From Streptacidiphilus jeojiense (lineage in GTDB: Bacteria > Actinomycetota > Actinomycetes > Streptomycetales > Streptomycetaceae), in assembly GCF_000719095.1 (NCBI RefSeq), contig NZ_JOEH01000004.1, forward strand, positions 570,417 through 634,416: DNA of 64,000 nt, given 5' to 3'. The translations under genes and the position numbers were made by a program. The notes beneath the pieces were generated by a model. The model was not told the DNA's origin, ran no database searches, and saw only the letters and a list, made by a program, of their open reading frames with translations. Of this stretch, positions 1 to 8,047 are shown piece after piece (positions within the stretch are counted from its first letter, which is position 1; each line of letters opens with the position of its first letter).

Positions 1-160
1 GCGTGCGCAGCATGAGCAGACGGTTGCTGAGTGCCGCTCCGAGGAGTGGCGCGACCACGGACTCGTGCTCGTACGCCGAACTCAGGGCCAGAAGGGCCTG
101 GGATGATAAACGATGGCCGGCGGGGACACCAGCGGCTCCCCCCAGGGGCGAACTCTGCAC
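1..160 (-). CDS. HEXXH-motif peptide-modification protein, N-terminal part (runs off the left edge)
   Basis: Only about 53 codons are visible; the gene continues beyond base 1. The frame opens with GTG at 160, preceded by a GAGG ribosome site that overlaps the stop of the upstream small gene, so translation is probably coupled. The visible protein reads HRLSSQALLALSSAYE, then a helical stretch ending in LSNRLLMLR. This resembles the N-terminus of HEXXH-motif proteins found next to FxSxx-COOH peptides in streptomycetes. The HEXXH motif itself would lie outside the window, so the family call rests on N-terminal resemblance and on the neighbour. A radical SAM partner (FxsB type) would be expected further left. 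Confidence 0.5.
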   Translation of the reverse strand, partial: MQSSPLGGAAGVPAGHRLSSQALLALSSAYEHESVVAPLLGAALSNRLLMLRT

Positions 161-169
161 GGGACTGCC

Positions 170-349
170 TCAGCTCCCGTTGCTGCCGGCGATGGTTGCC
201 AGCGGGCGTTCGACCCGGCTCAGCATGGACGCAATGGCTGGGCCAAGTGTGGTTTGGTCCAGTGAGGTGAGTTCTGCCAGCGAGACGCGAGTGAGATCAG
301 GCAGCCATGACGTGAGCACACGGCTTGGCGGCGTCTCGGACAGGTCCAT
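170..349 (-). CDS. FxSxx-COOH-like RiPP precursor peptide
   Basis: A 59-residue protein starting at ATG 349, with AGGAG seven bases upstream. The sequence runs MDLSETPPSRVLTSWLPDLT, then VSLAELTSLD, a helix LGPAIASMLSRVERP and the tail LATIAGSNGS. This is the layout of FxSxx-COOH precursors: an LPD-L leader, a xxVLxxVDRP-like helix and a short xxAGF-x-S tail that a radical SAM enzyme (FxsB) crosslinks into a cyclophane. Here the expected Phe after AG is Ser, so the core is AG-SNGS and the canonical Phe is missing. It may be a variant core, a degenerate paralogue or a non-substrate homologue. The stop codon lies inside the ribosome site of the HEXXH-type gene downstream, indicating one operon. 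Confidence 0.65.
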   Translation of the reverse strand: MDLSETPPSRVLTSWLPDLTRVSLAELTSLDQTTLGPAIASMLSRVERPLATIAGSNGS

Positions 350-717
350 CGGCGGGCTCCTGAATGGGCTCGACCGGCCGAATCGCGCACATGTCTGAGG
401 CGCGATTCAACCAGAGAAACAGATGGTGGGTAACTTTGCCATGAGTGGACAGTGAGTACCAATCGTGGGGTGCCCGTAGGGCCCCTGGTCGTTCAGGTTC
501 TCCTGGTGTTCTGATCTGACGATGCGAGTGTCCCGTATTAGGAGTAATTGAACAGCTGCGTCCGGCCGGGCGATAGGTCCAGGAAAGGTGGCGGCGGGCG
601 AAGTCCCGCGTTCGACCCGTTGGGAGCTGCTCGCCCTTCGAATGTGTTTGCGTCGAACAGGACGGAGACTGGAGCGTCGCCACGCACTCACCTGTCCTTG
701 CTCGTACGCTGGCCCCC
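350..717. other. Intergenic region between divergent genes, about 370 bases
   Basis: It separates the minus-strand RiPP genes from the plus-strand ribonuclease and should hold both promoters. Several reading frames cross it on both strands, but none has a recognisable product, a ribosome site or the expected codon bias. The only signal I can name is the TACGCT box just before the ribonuclease start. Confidence 0.5.
705..710 (+). promoter_or_regulatory. Candidate -10 box (TACGCT) of a leaderless transcript
   Basis: TACGCT fits the actinobacterial TANNNT pattern and ends seven bases before the ATG at 718. There is no ribosome site before that ATG, so transcription probably starts at or next to the start codon. 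No convincing -35 box is visible. Confidence 0.4.
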
Positions 718-2163
718 ATGCCCCGCCGCCATCTCAACCTGCGCACCGCAGGCACCGCGCTGATCGACAGGGAACTCGCCGCAGTCCGGGAGAGGATGGA
801 GATCCCGGAGGGCTGGAGCCCCGAGGTGCTGGCCGAGGTCGAGCAGGCGGCCCGGACGCCCAGACCACCGCTCCACGACGCCACGGCGCTGCCGCTGTTC
901 ACCGTCGACCCGCCCGACTCACGCGACCTCGACCAGGCCATGCACCTGGAGCGACGCGGCAGCGGCTATCGGGTTTTTTACGCCATCGCCGACGTGGGCG
1001 CATTCGTCCGTCCCGGCGGGGCGATCGACGCCGAGGCCAGGCGCCGGGTGGAGACCCTGTACTTTCCCGACGTCCGGGTGCCGCTGCACCCGCCGCAGCT
1101 CTCCGAGGGAGCGGCCAGCCTACTTCCGGGCCAGGACGTCCCCGCCCTGCTCTGGCAGCTCGACCTGGACGCCGACGGGGTGCTGCTCTGCACCGACCTG
1201 CGCCGCGCCCTGGTCCGCAGCCGTCGCAAGCTCGACTACGCGGGCGTACAGCACGCCATCGACAGCGGCACCGCCGACGAGGCCCTGGCACTGCTCGGCG
1301 TCATCGGACCGCTGCGCGAGGAACGCGAACAGGACCGCGGCGGCATCAGCCTGCCTATCCCCGAGCAGGAGATCGAGCCGGTCGACGGCGGCTACGCCCT
1401 CAGCTACCGCGCACCGCGTCCCGCCGACGGCTGGAACGCGCAGATCTCCCTGCTCACCGGCATGGCGGCGGCGGAGATGATGCTCGACGGCGCCGTCGGC
1501 CTGCTGCGCACCTTGTCGGCTGCCCCGCGGAGCGCGCAGGACCGGCTGCGCCGCACCGCTGCCGCGCTCGGCGTGGACTGGCCGGCCGGCCTCCCGTACC
1601 CGCAGCTGATCCGCTCGCTCAACCCCGAGCTCCCGGCGCACGCCGCCTTCCTGAACGAGTGCACCGGCCTGCTGCGGGGCGCCGGCTACACCGCCTTCGA
1701 CGGCAGCGTCCCGCCGGAGCCCGGCCATGCGGCCGTCGCCGCCCCGTACGCGCACTGCACCGCCCCGCTGCGCCGCCTGGCCGACCGCTTCGCCGGCGAG
1801 GTCTGCGCGGCGCTGGCGGCGGGCGAGCCGGTGCCGGACTGGGTACGGGCCGCGCTGCCGGAGATCCCCAAGCTGATGGAGACCGGCGACCGCCGCGCCC
1901 ACGAGGTGGAACGCGCCAGCGTCGACCTGGTCGAGGCGGAACTGCTGCGCGGCCGCGAGGGCGAGGTCTTCGACGGCGTGGTCGTCGACGTGGACGAGCG
2001 CAAGCAGCTCACCGGCACCGTCCAACTCCGTGACCCGGCCGTCCGCGCCCGCCTCACCGACGACCGCCCGGGCGCCCTGGCCCTCCCGCTGGGCACCCAC
2101 CTCCGGGTCCGCCTCACCATCGTCGAGCCCGGCAGCGGGACGGTGCGCTTCGCCCCGGCGTGA
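718..2163 (+). CDS. RNB-domain exoribonuclease (RNase II/R family)
   Basis: A 481-residue protein made almost entirely of an RNB catalytic domain, which hydrolyses RNA 3'-to-5'. The metal-binding motif is DPPDSRDLDQ at residues 64-73, giving D64, D70 and D72. The fourth acidic position of the classical DxDD cluster is Gln here, a variant I recall from actinobacterial RNB proteins. It lacks the N-terminal cold-shock domains and the long C-terminal S1 region of E. coli RNase II and R and is much shorter. A late stretch (AHCTAPLRRLADRF, near residue 345) matches the conserved RNB C-terminal core. The start has no ribosome site but follows a TANNNT box, suggesting a leaderless mRNA. It stands alone, upstream of convergent Uma2. 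Confidence 0.9.
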   Translation: MPRRHLNLRTAGTALIDRELAAVRERMEIPEGWSPEVLAEVEQAARTPRPPLHDATALPLFTVDPPDSRDLDQAMHLERRGSGYRVFYAIADVGAFVRPGGAIDAEARRRVETLYFPDVRVPLHPPQLSEGAASLLPGQDVPALLWQLDLDADGVLLCTDLRRALVRSRRKLDYAGVQHAIDSGTADEALALLGVIGPLREEREQDRGGISLPIPEQEIEPVDGGYALSYRAPRPADGWNAQISLLTGMAAAEMMLDGAVGLLRTLSAAPRSAQDRLRRTAAALGVDWPAGLPYPQLIRSLNPELPAHAAFLNECTGLLRGAGYTAFDGSVPPEPGHAAVAAPYAHCTAPLRRLADRFAGEVCAALAAGEPVPDWVRAALPEIPKLMETGDRRAHEVERASVDLVEAELLRGREGEVFDGVVVDVDERKQLTGTVQLRDPAVRARLTDDRPGALALPLGTHLRVRLTIVEPGSGTVRFAPA

Positions 2164-2178
2164 GGATCGGCTAGCCGA

Positions 2179-2742
2179 CTAGCCGATCCGGGGCCAGTCG
2201 GAGGTGTCGAGAACGAAGTCGGTGCCGTCGGCGGTGAAGGTCACCGTCTCCCCGAAGGGGTAGGTCTGGGGCTCCGGGGACACCCCGTTCTCCAGCCTGG
2301 TGAACAGCGTGCACAGGCCCTTGTACGGGTCGGCGATGAGGTAGGAATCAATCCCGGCGACCGCGTACTCCTGGACCTTGATGCCGTAGTCCTTCTCCCC
2401 GAGGTCGCTGGAGATGACCTCGATGGCCCCGGCGATGTCGCTTCGGGGCAACGGCTTGGCCGTCCTGGAGGCAGTGCTCCGCAGGATCGACACATCGGGG
2501 CAGAAACCACTCCTGGTGTGGGGAAACGGACTCAGCACGTCCGACAGGACCCGCCAGCGCGGCAGCCCGGCGGCCCGAGCCGCTTCCTGCCCCGCCAGGA
2601 TGATCTCGCTGTGCGCACGCCCCTGAGGTGACAAGACGATCTCCCCACGTACCAGTTCGGACTTGAAACCGGGGGGAGCCTCGAGCTTCTCAAGAATGTC
2701 GAGCAGTTCCTGGTAAGTGAACACCTCGTGCGCAACCATCAT
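2179..2742 (-). CDS. Uma2 family protein (DUF820, PD-(D/E)XK nuclease fold)
   Basis: A 187-residue protein starting at ATG 2742, chosen because GGAGGAG lies seven bases upstream; longer in-frame starts have no such site. The family signature is visible: LVRGEIVLSP, then GFCPDVSIL with the PD pair, GAIEVISSD, and AGIDSYLIADP near the end. Uma2 proteins have a restriction-endonuclease-like fold and are abundant, often in many copies, in actinobacteria and cyanobacteria. Their biological role is largely unsettled. It lies tail to tail with the RNB gene, 15 bases away, and its start faces the rnpB promoter region. Confidence 0.85.
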   Translation of the reverse strand: MMVAHEVFTYQELLDILEKLEAPPGFKSELVRGEIVLSPQGRAHSEIILAGQEAARAAGLPRWRVLSDVLSPFPHTRSGFCPDVSILRSTASRTAKPLPRSDIAGAIEVISSDLGEKDYGIKVQEYAVAGIDSYLIADPYKGLCTLFTRLENGVSPEPQTYPFGETVTFTADGTDFVLDTSDWPRIG

Positions 2743-2879
2743 GTGCCTACTCCTCCCCGGCGCTGCCGGTTCCCGAGCGCGTTGCGGTCCACAACCGACT
2801 TTATCGCCCAACGAGACGCCTTCGCCGAAGTCACCGGGGTCAGGAGCCTCGCTGTGAGCGGCTACCATGGTCCACACGG

Positions 2880-3288
2880 CGGACGAGCCGGCCGGGCGGT
2901 CGCGTTACACCCCTCACGGGGTGTGCCGAGGAACGTCCGGGCTCCACACGGCAGGGTGGTGGGTAACGCCCACCCGGGGTGACCCGCGGGAAAGTGCCAC
3001 AGAAAACAGACCGCCGGCCGCTTCGGCAGCCGGTAAGGGTGAAACGGTGGTGTAAGAGACCACCAGTGCCCAGGGTGACCTGGGCAGCTAGGTAAACCCC
3101 ACCTGGAGCAAGGTCAAGATGGAACGCCGGAAGGCGCTCCGCGCAGGCGTTCGAGGGCTGCCCGCCCGAGCCTGCGGGTAGACCGCTGGAGGCTGTCGGC
3201 AACGGCAGTCGTAGATGGATGACCGCCTCCCGGTCGACCGCAAGGTCGGCCGGCGACAAAACCCGGCGTACAGGCCGTGCTCGTCCGC
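2880..3288 (+). ncRNA. rnpB: RNase P RNA (M1 RNA), bacterial type A
   Basis: This is the catalytic RNA of RNase P, which removes 5' leaders from tRNA precursors. Recognisable conserved elements appear in order: GAGGAACGTCCGGGCTCCAC at 2928-2947, AAAGTGCCACAGAAAACAGA around 2992-3011, GGTAAGGGTGAAACGGTG near 3031, GGAGCAAGGTCAAGATGG near 3103, and GATGGATGACCGCC in the 3' half near 3213. The ends pair: GCGGACGAG at the 5' end with CTCGTCCGC at 3280-3288 forms helix P1, which fixes both boundaries to within a few bases. The length, about 409 nucleotides, is normal for streptomycetes. Confidence 0.95.
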
Positions 3289-3778
3289 TGTTAAGCCTGT
3301 GAATTGCAACATGCTCAAGCGGTGAGGGCGTTCACGCAAGAGCACAACCCGCGCTGATGTGGGAGCTCCTGCCTAACTGAGAACCGTATGTGGACCGATT
3401 CATGAGCCCCGGGGTGGCGGTGGCGGGTGGTCTGGAGGACCCGCATAGGCGGCGCTGGGGTAGGGCGGATGCGCGGCCGGGGTGGGTGGGGGCTAGTCGG
3501 CCGAGTTTCGTTCGACTGAGAGCGCCCTCGGCCGGCTGTATTCGGGGTCGTCCGGCGCTGCGGGGGCTGGGGATGTCAGTGGGGCCCCATAGACTTCAGC
3601 GCTCCGACAGGTTCGCCGGTGGCGGAGTCGCCGCGGGGTTGCCGGAGCACCCGGTAACGTCCGGGCACGGTTGTGTCTTGGGGCCGGTCCTGCTTTTCTT
3701 CAACCCAATCCAGCGGCCCCTGACAGCCGATGGACTACAGAGCACGTGTGCAACGCGCCGCCGAAAGGAGACCGACTC
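3289..3778. other. Non-coding stretch after rnpB at the left border of the island
   Basis: About 490 bases without a supported gene. Frames crossing it lack ribosome sites and family resemblance. The GGAG-containing site at 3766-3771 belongs to the methyltransferase. Base composition becomes more mixed here than in the flanking genome, so this is probably where the acquired island begins. I did not find a matching direct repeat at the other border by eye. Confidence 0.45.
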
Positions 3779-5170
3779 ATGGCATCTGAGCGGTTCGAGG
3801 TTGTCGAGATCTGTGCCGGCGCCGGCGGGCAGTCCTTGGGGCTGCACCGGGCTGGCTTCCAGCATCGGCTCGCTGTGGAGCTTGACGTCAATGCGGCGGC
3901 CACGCTGCGGCACAACTTGGCACGGCTGCTCATGGAGGAGGACGACACTCTTACGCGGGAGGCGGCCGACGAGGCCGTGGAGGCCGTGGTAAAGGTGGGC
4001 GACGTGGCCAGCCCGCATACCTGGGCCCCCGATGACTATCAGGACGTCGATCTGCTGGCGGGCGGCGTGCCTTGCCCGCCGTTCAGCATCGCTGGCAAGC
4101 AACTCGGGGCCACCGATGAACGCGACTTGTTCGCCTGGGCAGTTGAGCTGTGCGGGCGGGTACGACCGAAGGCGCTACTGCTGGAGAACGTCAAGGGCCT
4201 GAGCGGCAACCGCTTCTCCGCCTACCGCCAGCATGTGCTGGAGCGACTGCACAAGCACGGCTACACCGGCGAGTGGCGACTGCTCAACGCCTCCGACTAT
4301 GGCGTCTCGCAGCTGCGCCCTCGGTTCGTGTTGGTCGCCCTACAGCAGGAGTACGCCGAGTACTTCTCCTGGCCCGATCCTGACCCCGATCTTGCCAGGC
4401 CGGTAGGCGACCTGCTCCGCGATCTGATGGGGCAGCAGGGTTGGAAGGGTCTTGAGAAGTGGGTAAAAGCGGCCAACGGGGCTGAGGGCAGGAGCATCGC
4501 GCCCACCATTGTGGGCGGGTCGAAGAAGCACGGCGGCGCCGATTTGGGGCCGACCCGGGCCAAGGTCGCCTGGGCGCTCTTGGGAGTCGACGCCATGGGC
4601 GTGGCCAATGAGAGTCCCGACAAGAAGTGGGTCAGGCCCGAAGGGGTGCCCGGCCCCAAGCTGACCACGGCGATGGTGGCGCGTATCCAGGGCTGGGACG
4701 ACGATCGGTTCCGCTGGGAATTCCTGGGCCGTAAGACTTCGGTCTACCGTCAGATCGGCAATGCCTTTCCGCCACCGGTCGCCGAGGCTGTCGGCGCGTC
4801 GATCGCCCGGGCGTTGCGCAAGGAGCAGAAGCGCACCGATGTCGTGGAGTCGGTGAGCCCGGTGCTGGACCCGGTGTACGCGCTACTCCGCGGCAGCGGC
4901 ACGCGCGCGCTCAGCGCGAAGCAGATCGTCGCACTCCTGGAGAAGGCTGAAGCGGCGAAAACGAGGGCTGGAACAAATCCGATGACTGCCCTCAGTCTGC
5001 CAGAGGTTGAGCGGCGCATTGCCCACATCGGCCAGGACTTCGACATTGTGGAGGCCGAGCTGAAGACAGGGGAGCTGACGTATCGCCTTGGCGAGTTCAA
5101 AGCATTCGTTGGACAGCAGGGCCATGCCAGGCACGATCTGTTCGCGAAGAACCAGGCGAAGATCAGCTGA
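3779..5170 (+). CDS. C5 cytosine-specific DNA methyltransferase, probable partner of the NaeI-like nuclease
   Basis: A 463-residue protein starting at ATG 3779, with AAGGAG seven bases upstream. Motif I is EICAGAGGQSLGL (residues 10-22), which binds S-adenosylmethionine. Motif IV is VPCPPF with catalytic Cys99. Motif VI is ENVKG (136-140). The late motif QIGNAFPP sits at 325-332. It transfers a methyl group to carbon 5 of cytosine in a defined site. Because a NaeI homologue lies 8 kb away on the other strand, GCCGGC is the likely target, though sequence alone does not prove it. After residue 345 there is an unusual extension of about 115 residues. A strong hairpin ends the gene. Confidence 0.92.
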   Translation: MASERFEVVEICAGAGGQSLGLHRAGFQHRLAVELDVNAAATLRHNLARLLMEEDDTLTREAADEAVEAVVKVGDVASPHTWAPDDYQDVDLLAGGVPCPPFSIAGKQLGATDERDLFAWAVELCGRVRPKALLLENVKGLSGNRFSAYRQHVLERLHKHGYTGEWRLLNASDYGVSQLRPRFVLVALQQEYAEYFSWPDPDPDLARPVGDLLRDLMGQQGWKGLEKWVKAANGAEGRSIAPTIVGGSKKHGGADLGPTRAKVAWALLGVDAMGVANESPDKKWVRPEGVPGPKLTTAMVARIQGWDDDRFRWEFLGRKTSVYRQIGNAFPPPVAEAVGASIARALRKEQKRTDVVESVSPVLDPVYALLRGSGTRALSAKQIVALLEKAEAAKTRAGTNPMTALSLPEVERRIAHIGQDFDIVEAELKTGELTYRLGEFKAFVGQQGHARHDLFAKNQAKIS

Positions 5171-5191
5171 ACGCCCCCGGTTTGGGAGGGC

Positions 5192-5225
5192 GGTCGCTTC
5201 CGGCGTCATGATGCCGGAAGCGACC
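5192..5225. terminator. Bidirectional hairpin terminator
   Basis: Thirteen-base perfect arms (GGTCGCTTCCGGC and GCCGGAAGCGACC) surround a short loop, between the convergent methyltransferase and the minus-strand membrane gene. It lacks a long T run, as is usual in this group. Confidence 0.75.
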
Positions 5226-5241
5226 AAGTTCGCGCGGGATA

Positions 5242-6951
5242 CTAGCGGAATGGATATTGGCCTTCAGCGTTCTGTGTCATTGCTGTGTCACTCCCGTCGT
5301 CAGCACCCCAGGCGCGGGCGTTGAAGCGCTCTGTATCCACGCCACCAGAGTCCATGACTTCCATGATCGCGGTGTGGATCGTGCGAAGGACAGGGGTCGC
5401 AATACGCAGGGCGTCATCTGCCATGAAGCGGTCAGTCCAGGGCCTGATGGCCCATCCGTGACGTAGCCCGAAGGGCTCCGGGACGGAGAGAGTGCCGCCG
5501 AGCCGACCAAGGAGAGCCGGGGTCCAGGAAAAGTAGGCGCGCGTCAGCAGCCGGGCGACCTCCCCGGAGTCCACGGGAAACTCGCTCTTTCGAAAGCGGG
5601 TGACTGAGAGGACTTGGCTCCAGTTGCAACCAGGTTGGCTGATCAGTTGCGCGGAGGGCGGCCCCAGGGCGTAGGCAGATACCTCCACTTCCAGCACGGC
5701 GTCCACAACGGTGGCGCTGACCAAGAACGTGACCACCAAGCGCCCTCCGTGCAACGAGTACTGGGCACCGAGCCGATGCTGGCGATCCTTGCCGAGCAGC
5801 ATCGAGTCCTTAGCCCTCAGGACCTCTGCGGCGCTGAGATTGAACCCTTCGACCTCGACCCCGGTCGGCCGTTGAATCCTTCCCGTGCGCCCGCTGGTAT
5901 CGATGACTACCCAGTTGCGGATTGAGGGACCAATGTCACCGTCTCCGTCGACACTTAGCTGATGCTGGTCGAGTAGATTCGTAATCACCGAGTCAATTAT
6001 TTCTCCGGCCTTGAACGATTGGATACCGATCCCGTCACGCGCTGTGAGATCCTCTTCTAACCGCCAACGTCCCCAGCGTCGGCCGAGCCCGAGGATTCCT
6101 ACTCCATCGGAGGACAAGAGGACGTTGCTGTCCTGCTCGGCGTCGAGTTCTTCCAGCGCAACGATGCGAGACGTACTTCTCCGGCGGTAAACCGGCGACG
6201 GTCTGTCGGCGACCGGGGTGCCGTCCAGAACCGCTAGCAAGCGCGCGCGCAGGTTCACTGCACTCCGGAGGACGAGATCCTTGGCAATGGACCAGCCGAC
6301 AACTGGCGCAAGCAGTACAAATCTGCTGTACCAGCTTAGCCAACTGCCACCTGGCAGTCCGCGGACGGCCAGCCACACTGCCATGGCTACTATTGCCGCC
6401 ACGGGCAGCGATCGCAGTGCTGCAGCACCAGGCCGAATTAGCGAGCGAATCCACAATGCCGCAAGCCAGAGCATCACGCCGGGGAAGAATGACCAGCCGA
6501 AGGCCAGCGAGACGAGCACCAGCAACAGGTCGCGTCGCCGTCGCAGTTCGAGGGATTCCAGGCAGTGCTCGACAACCGTTCGCGGGGACATGCCGAACGA
6601 CTGGATAAAGATTCCGGCACGGTGACCCAGGGTGTGCTCCACCACCGCGCGCGCATAAGCTTCACCCAGACTCGGCCGAAGCAGCCCGACGCGCTTCTGG
6701 CCGCCTGACAGTTCGAATGCATCCGGAAGGTATCCCATGGGGAGTTCGCGAAATGCGACGGATGCCAGCTGCTGAGTCACCGTCGGTTCGCTTTTCGGAT
6801 TCTCTGCTGGCGAGCTCGATGGCAAGTTACCGTTATCGGGCAGCGACTGCCCTGACTTGAGCAGCACCGCCAGGTACCTCTGGTGGAATGGCTGCCTGGA
6901 AGACTGGGCTGTCAGCGCCTGGCGGAAGCGGTCGAAGAGGTCAGTTGCCAC
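5242..6951 (-). CDS. Uncharacterised membrane protein inside the defence island
   Basis: A 569-residue protein; I do not recognise a family. GTG at 6951 is preferred, with AGGGGG six bases upstream and an 11-base overlap with the gene before it; a longer start at 6984 is possible. Residues about 140-230 contain three or four hydrophobic segments, such as LLLVLVSLAFGWSFFPGVML and a later FVLLAPVVGW. The rest is soluble: an N-terminal 120 residues and a long C-terminal region with mixed beta-like character. No nuclease, ATPase or protease motif is visible. It is coupled to the small membrane gene upstream, so the two probably form a unit. Its position between the methyltransferase and the MORC ATPase makes a defence role possible but unproven. 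Confidence 0.6.
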   Translation of the reverse strand: MATDLFDRFRQALTAQSSRQPFHQRYLAVLLKSGQSLPDNGNLPSSSPAENPKSEPTVTQQLASVAFRELPMGYLPDAFELSGGQKRVGLLRPSLGEAYARAVVEHTLGHRAGIFIQSFGMSPRTVVEHCLESLELRRRRDLLLVLVSLAFGWSFFPGVMLWLAALWIRSLIRPGAAALRSLPVAAIVAMAVWLAVRGLPGGSWLSWYSRFVLLAPVVGWSIAKDLVLRSAVNLRARLLAVLDGTPVADRPSPVYRRRSTSRIVALEELDAEQDSNVLLSSDGVGILGLGRRWGRWRLEEDLTARDGIGIQSFKAGEIIDSVITNLLDQHQLSVDGDGDIGPSIRNWVVIDTSGRTGRIQRPTGVEVEGFNLSAAEVLRAKDSMLLGKDRQHRLGAQYSLHGGRLVVTFLVSATVVDAVLEVEVSAYALGPPSAQLISQPGCNWSQVLSVTRFRKSEFPVDSGEVARLLTRAYFSWTPALLGRLGGTLSVPEPFGLRHGWAIRPWTDRFMADDALRIATPVLRTIHTAIMEVMDSGGVDTERFNARAWGADDGSDTAMTQNAEGQYPFR

Positions 6952-7399
6952 GAATAGCCCCCTGCTGCGTCGACAGTTCTCCAACAGACTCCGAAGCCGG
7001 GACTGCGGATGGTGGCGATGCCTCCGAAGGGTCTGGCACTCGACTCGGCTCCGCCTCCAAGGTGACTCGTTGCCCCGAAGTCAGTCGGGCACTACCGAGT
7101 TGGGACAGCAAGGTGGGCGCCGAGGCCCCAACCACAAGCGCGGCGTAGGGACCCTCAATCTGACCGGTACTTCCGAACAGCAGCCCGGCGAGGCAGCCCA
7201 GTACCACTTGGGTCGACGCGCCTGCCAGACGCGCCGGCGCATCGTAGACCGCAAGTAACCTCGGCGGGCTGATAGGAGGAACGGCCGCCGCAGCATCACG
7301 GCGGGCGATCTGCCAAGCCTGAATGGTGCGGTGCAGCTCAAGCACACCATCGAGTAAGCCACCGGTTGCACCCAATAACGCGAAAACCCAGAGATCCAA
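6941..7399 (-). CDS. Small membrane protein coupled to the gene at 5242-6951
   Basis: A 152-residue protein; no family recognised. The only plausible start is TTG at 7399, without a clear ribosome site, so the start is uncertain. The N-terminus (MDLWVFALLGATGGLLDGVL) is hydrophobic, and a second hydrophobic stretch lies near VVLGCLAGLLFGSTGQ, with another around YAALVVGASAPTLL. The C-terminal 40 residues are Pro/Ser/Glu rich and probably unstructured. Its stop overlaps the start of the larger membrane gene by 11 bases, implying co-translation. Confidence 0.5.
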   Translation of the reverse strand: MDLWVFALLGATGGLLDGVLELHRTIQAWQIARRDAAAAVPPISPPRLLAVYDAPARLAGASTQVVLGCLAGLLFGSTGQIEGPYAALVVGASAPTLLSQLGSARLTSGQRVTLEAEPSRVPDPSEASPPSAVPASESVGELSTQQGAIRGN

Positions 7400-8047
7400 C
7401 GTACGCCGCCCCGAGCCAGACTGTCGTTCGAATCGGTCCCAGTGTGGCAGTTGCCGGCCCGCCGGGACGAGGATCCGCCCTTTCGACTCAAGGAACGTCT
7501 GTGAGGATGTCCTCGTGGGGTGTTCCGAGTCGACGTCCGGTCGTGTCTCATTGACGTCCCCCCTGACCGTGGACAGCGATTGCTTAGGCTGCGGAGTGAA
7601 TCGTTTCCCGGCTATGCCTGCGTTCCTTCCTCCGCACCCGTCGCAGGCGCGTCGACGAGGTTGCCACCGTCCTGCTGGTGATCGAGTAGGCTGCGTCGCT
7701 GCGCAAGAAGGCTGTCAGCAGCCGCTGCACCAGACTGCCGCGCTTCCCCCTGTCGCCCACGGCCCGCGCCGAGCTGTATGACTGACTCGAGCGCTTCCGC
7801 AGTTGCTTCGGTGGTCGGACTGCGGCCCTTGTGATGGCGTAGTCACCCTGTCCCGCCCACAGCTGGCTCCCTTCTTGCATCAGGATGAGCAGGTAGATAT
7901 CCCATCTGATCTGCATAGACACCCTCGGTGGATCTCGCGGATTCCTCGCCCAGGTGTACTTGTCATCTGTATCGTCTTCACTGAATCTTCAAAATGGCTG
8001 CTTGCCGTGGTGCTGTGCTGCCTTGACACTCCGAAGGACGCCTTCGC
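7400..8047. other. Non-coding or degenerate stretch inside the island, about 650 bases
   Basis: It lies between divergently oriented genes and should carry both promoters. Frames at 7323-7781 (plus) and 7584-7922 (minus) are open but have arginine-rich, family-less products and no ribosome site. The length is more than two promoters need, so remains of a lost gene are possible; I could not identify one. Confidence 0.4.

Noticed and set aside
588..2033. Long Arg-rich open frame overlapping the ribonuclease gene
   Set aside because: It is an out-of-frame shadow of the GC-rich RNB gene; similar shadows lie over most genes in the window and lack ribosome sites and families.
3289..3400. Possible group II intron or mobile remnant after rnpB
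   Set aside because: A GAGAACCGTATG stretch recalled domain V of such introns, but the paired domain V stem is not present.
7584..7922. Minus-strand 112-residue frame before the MORC gene
   Set aside because: Composition is Arg/Ser-rich with no family, and no ribosome site is seen.
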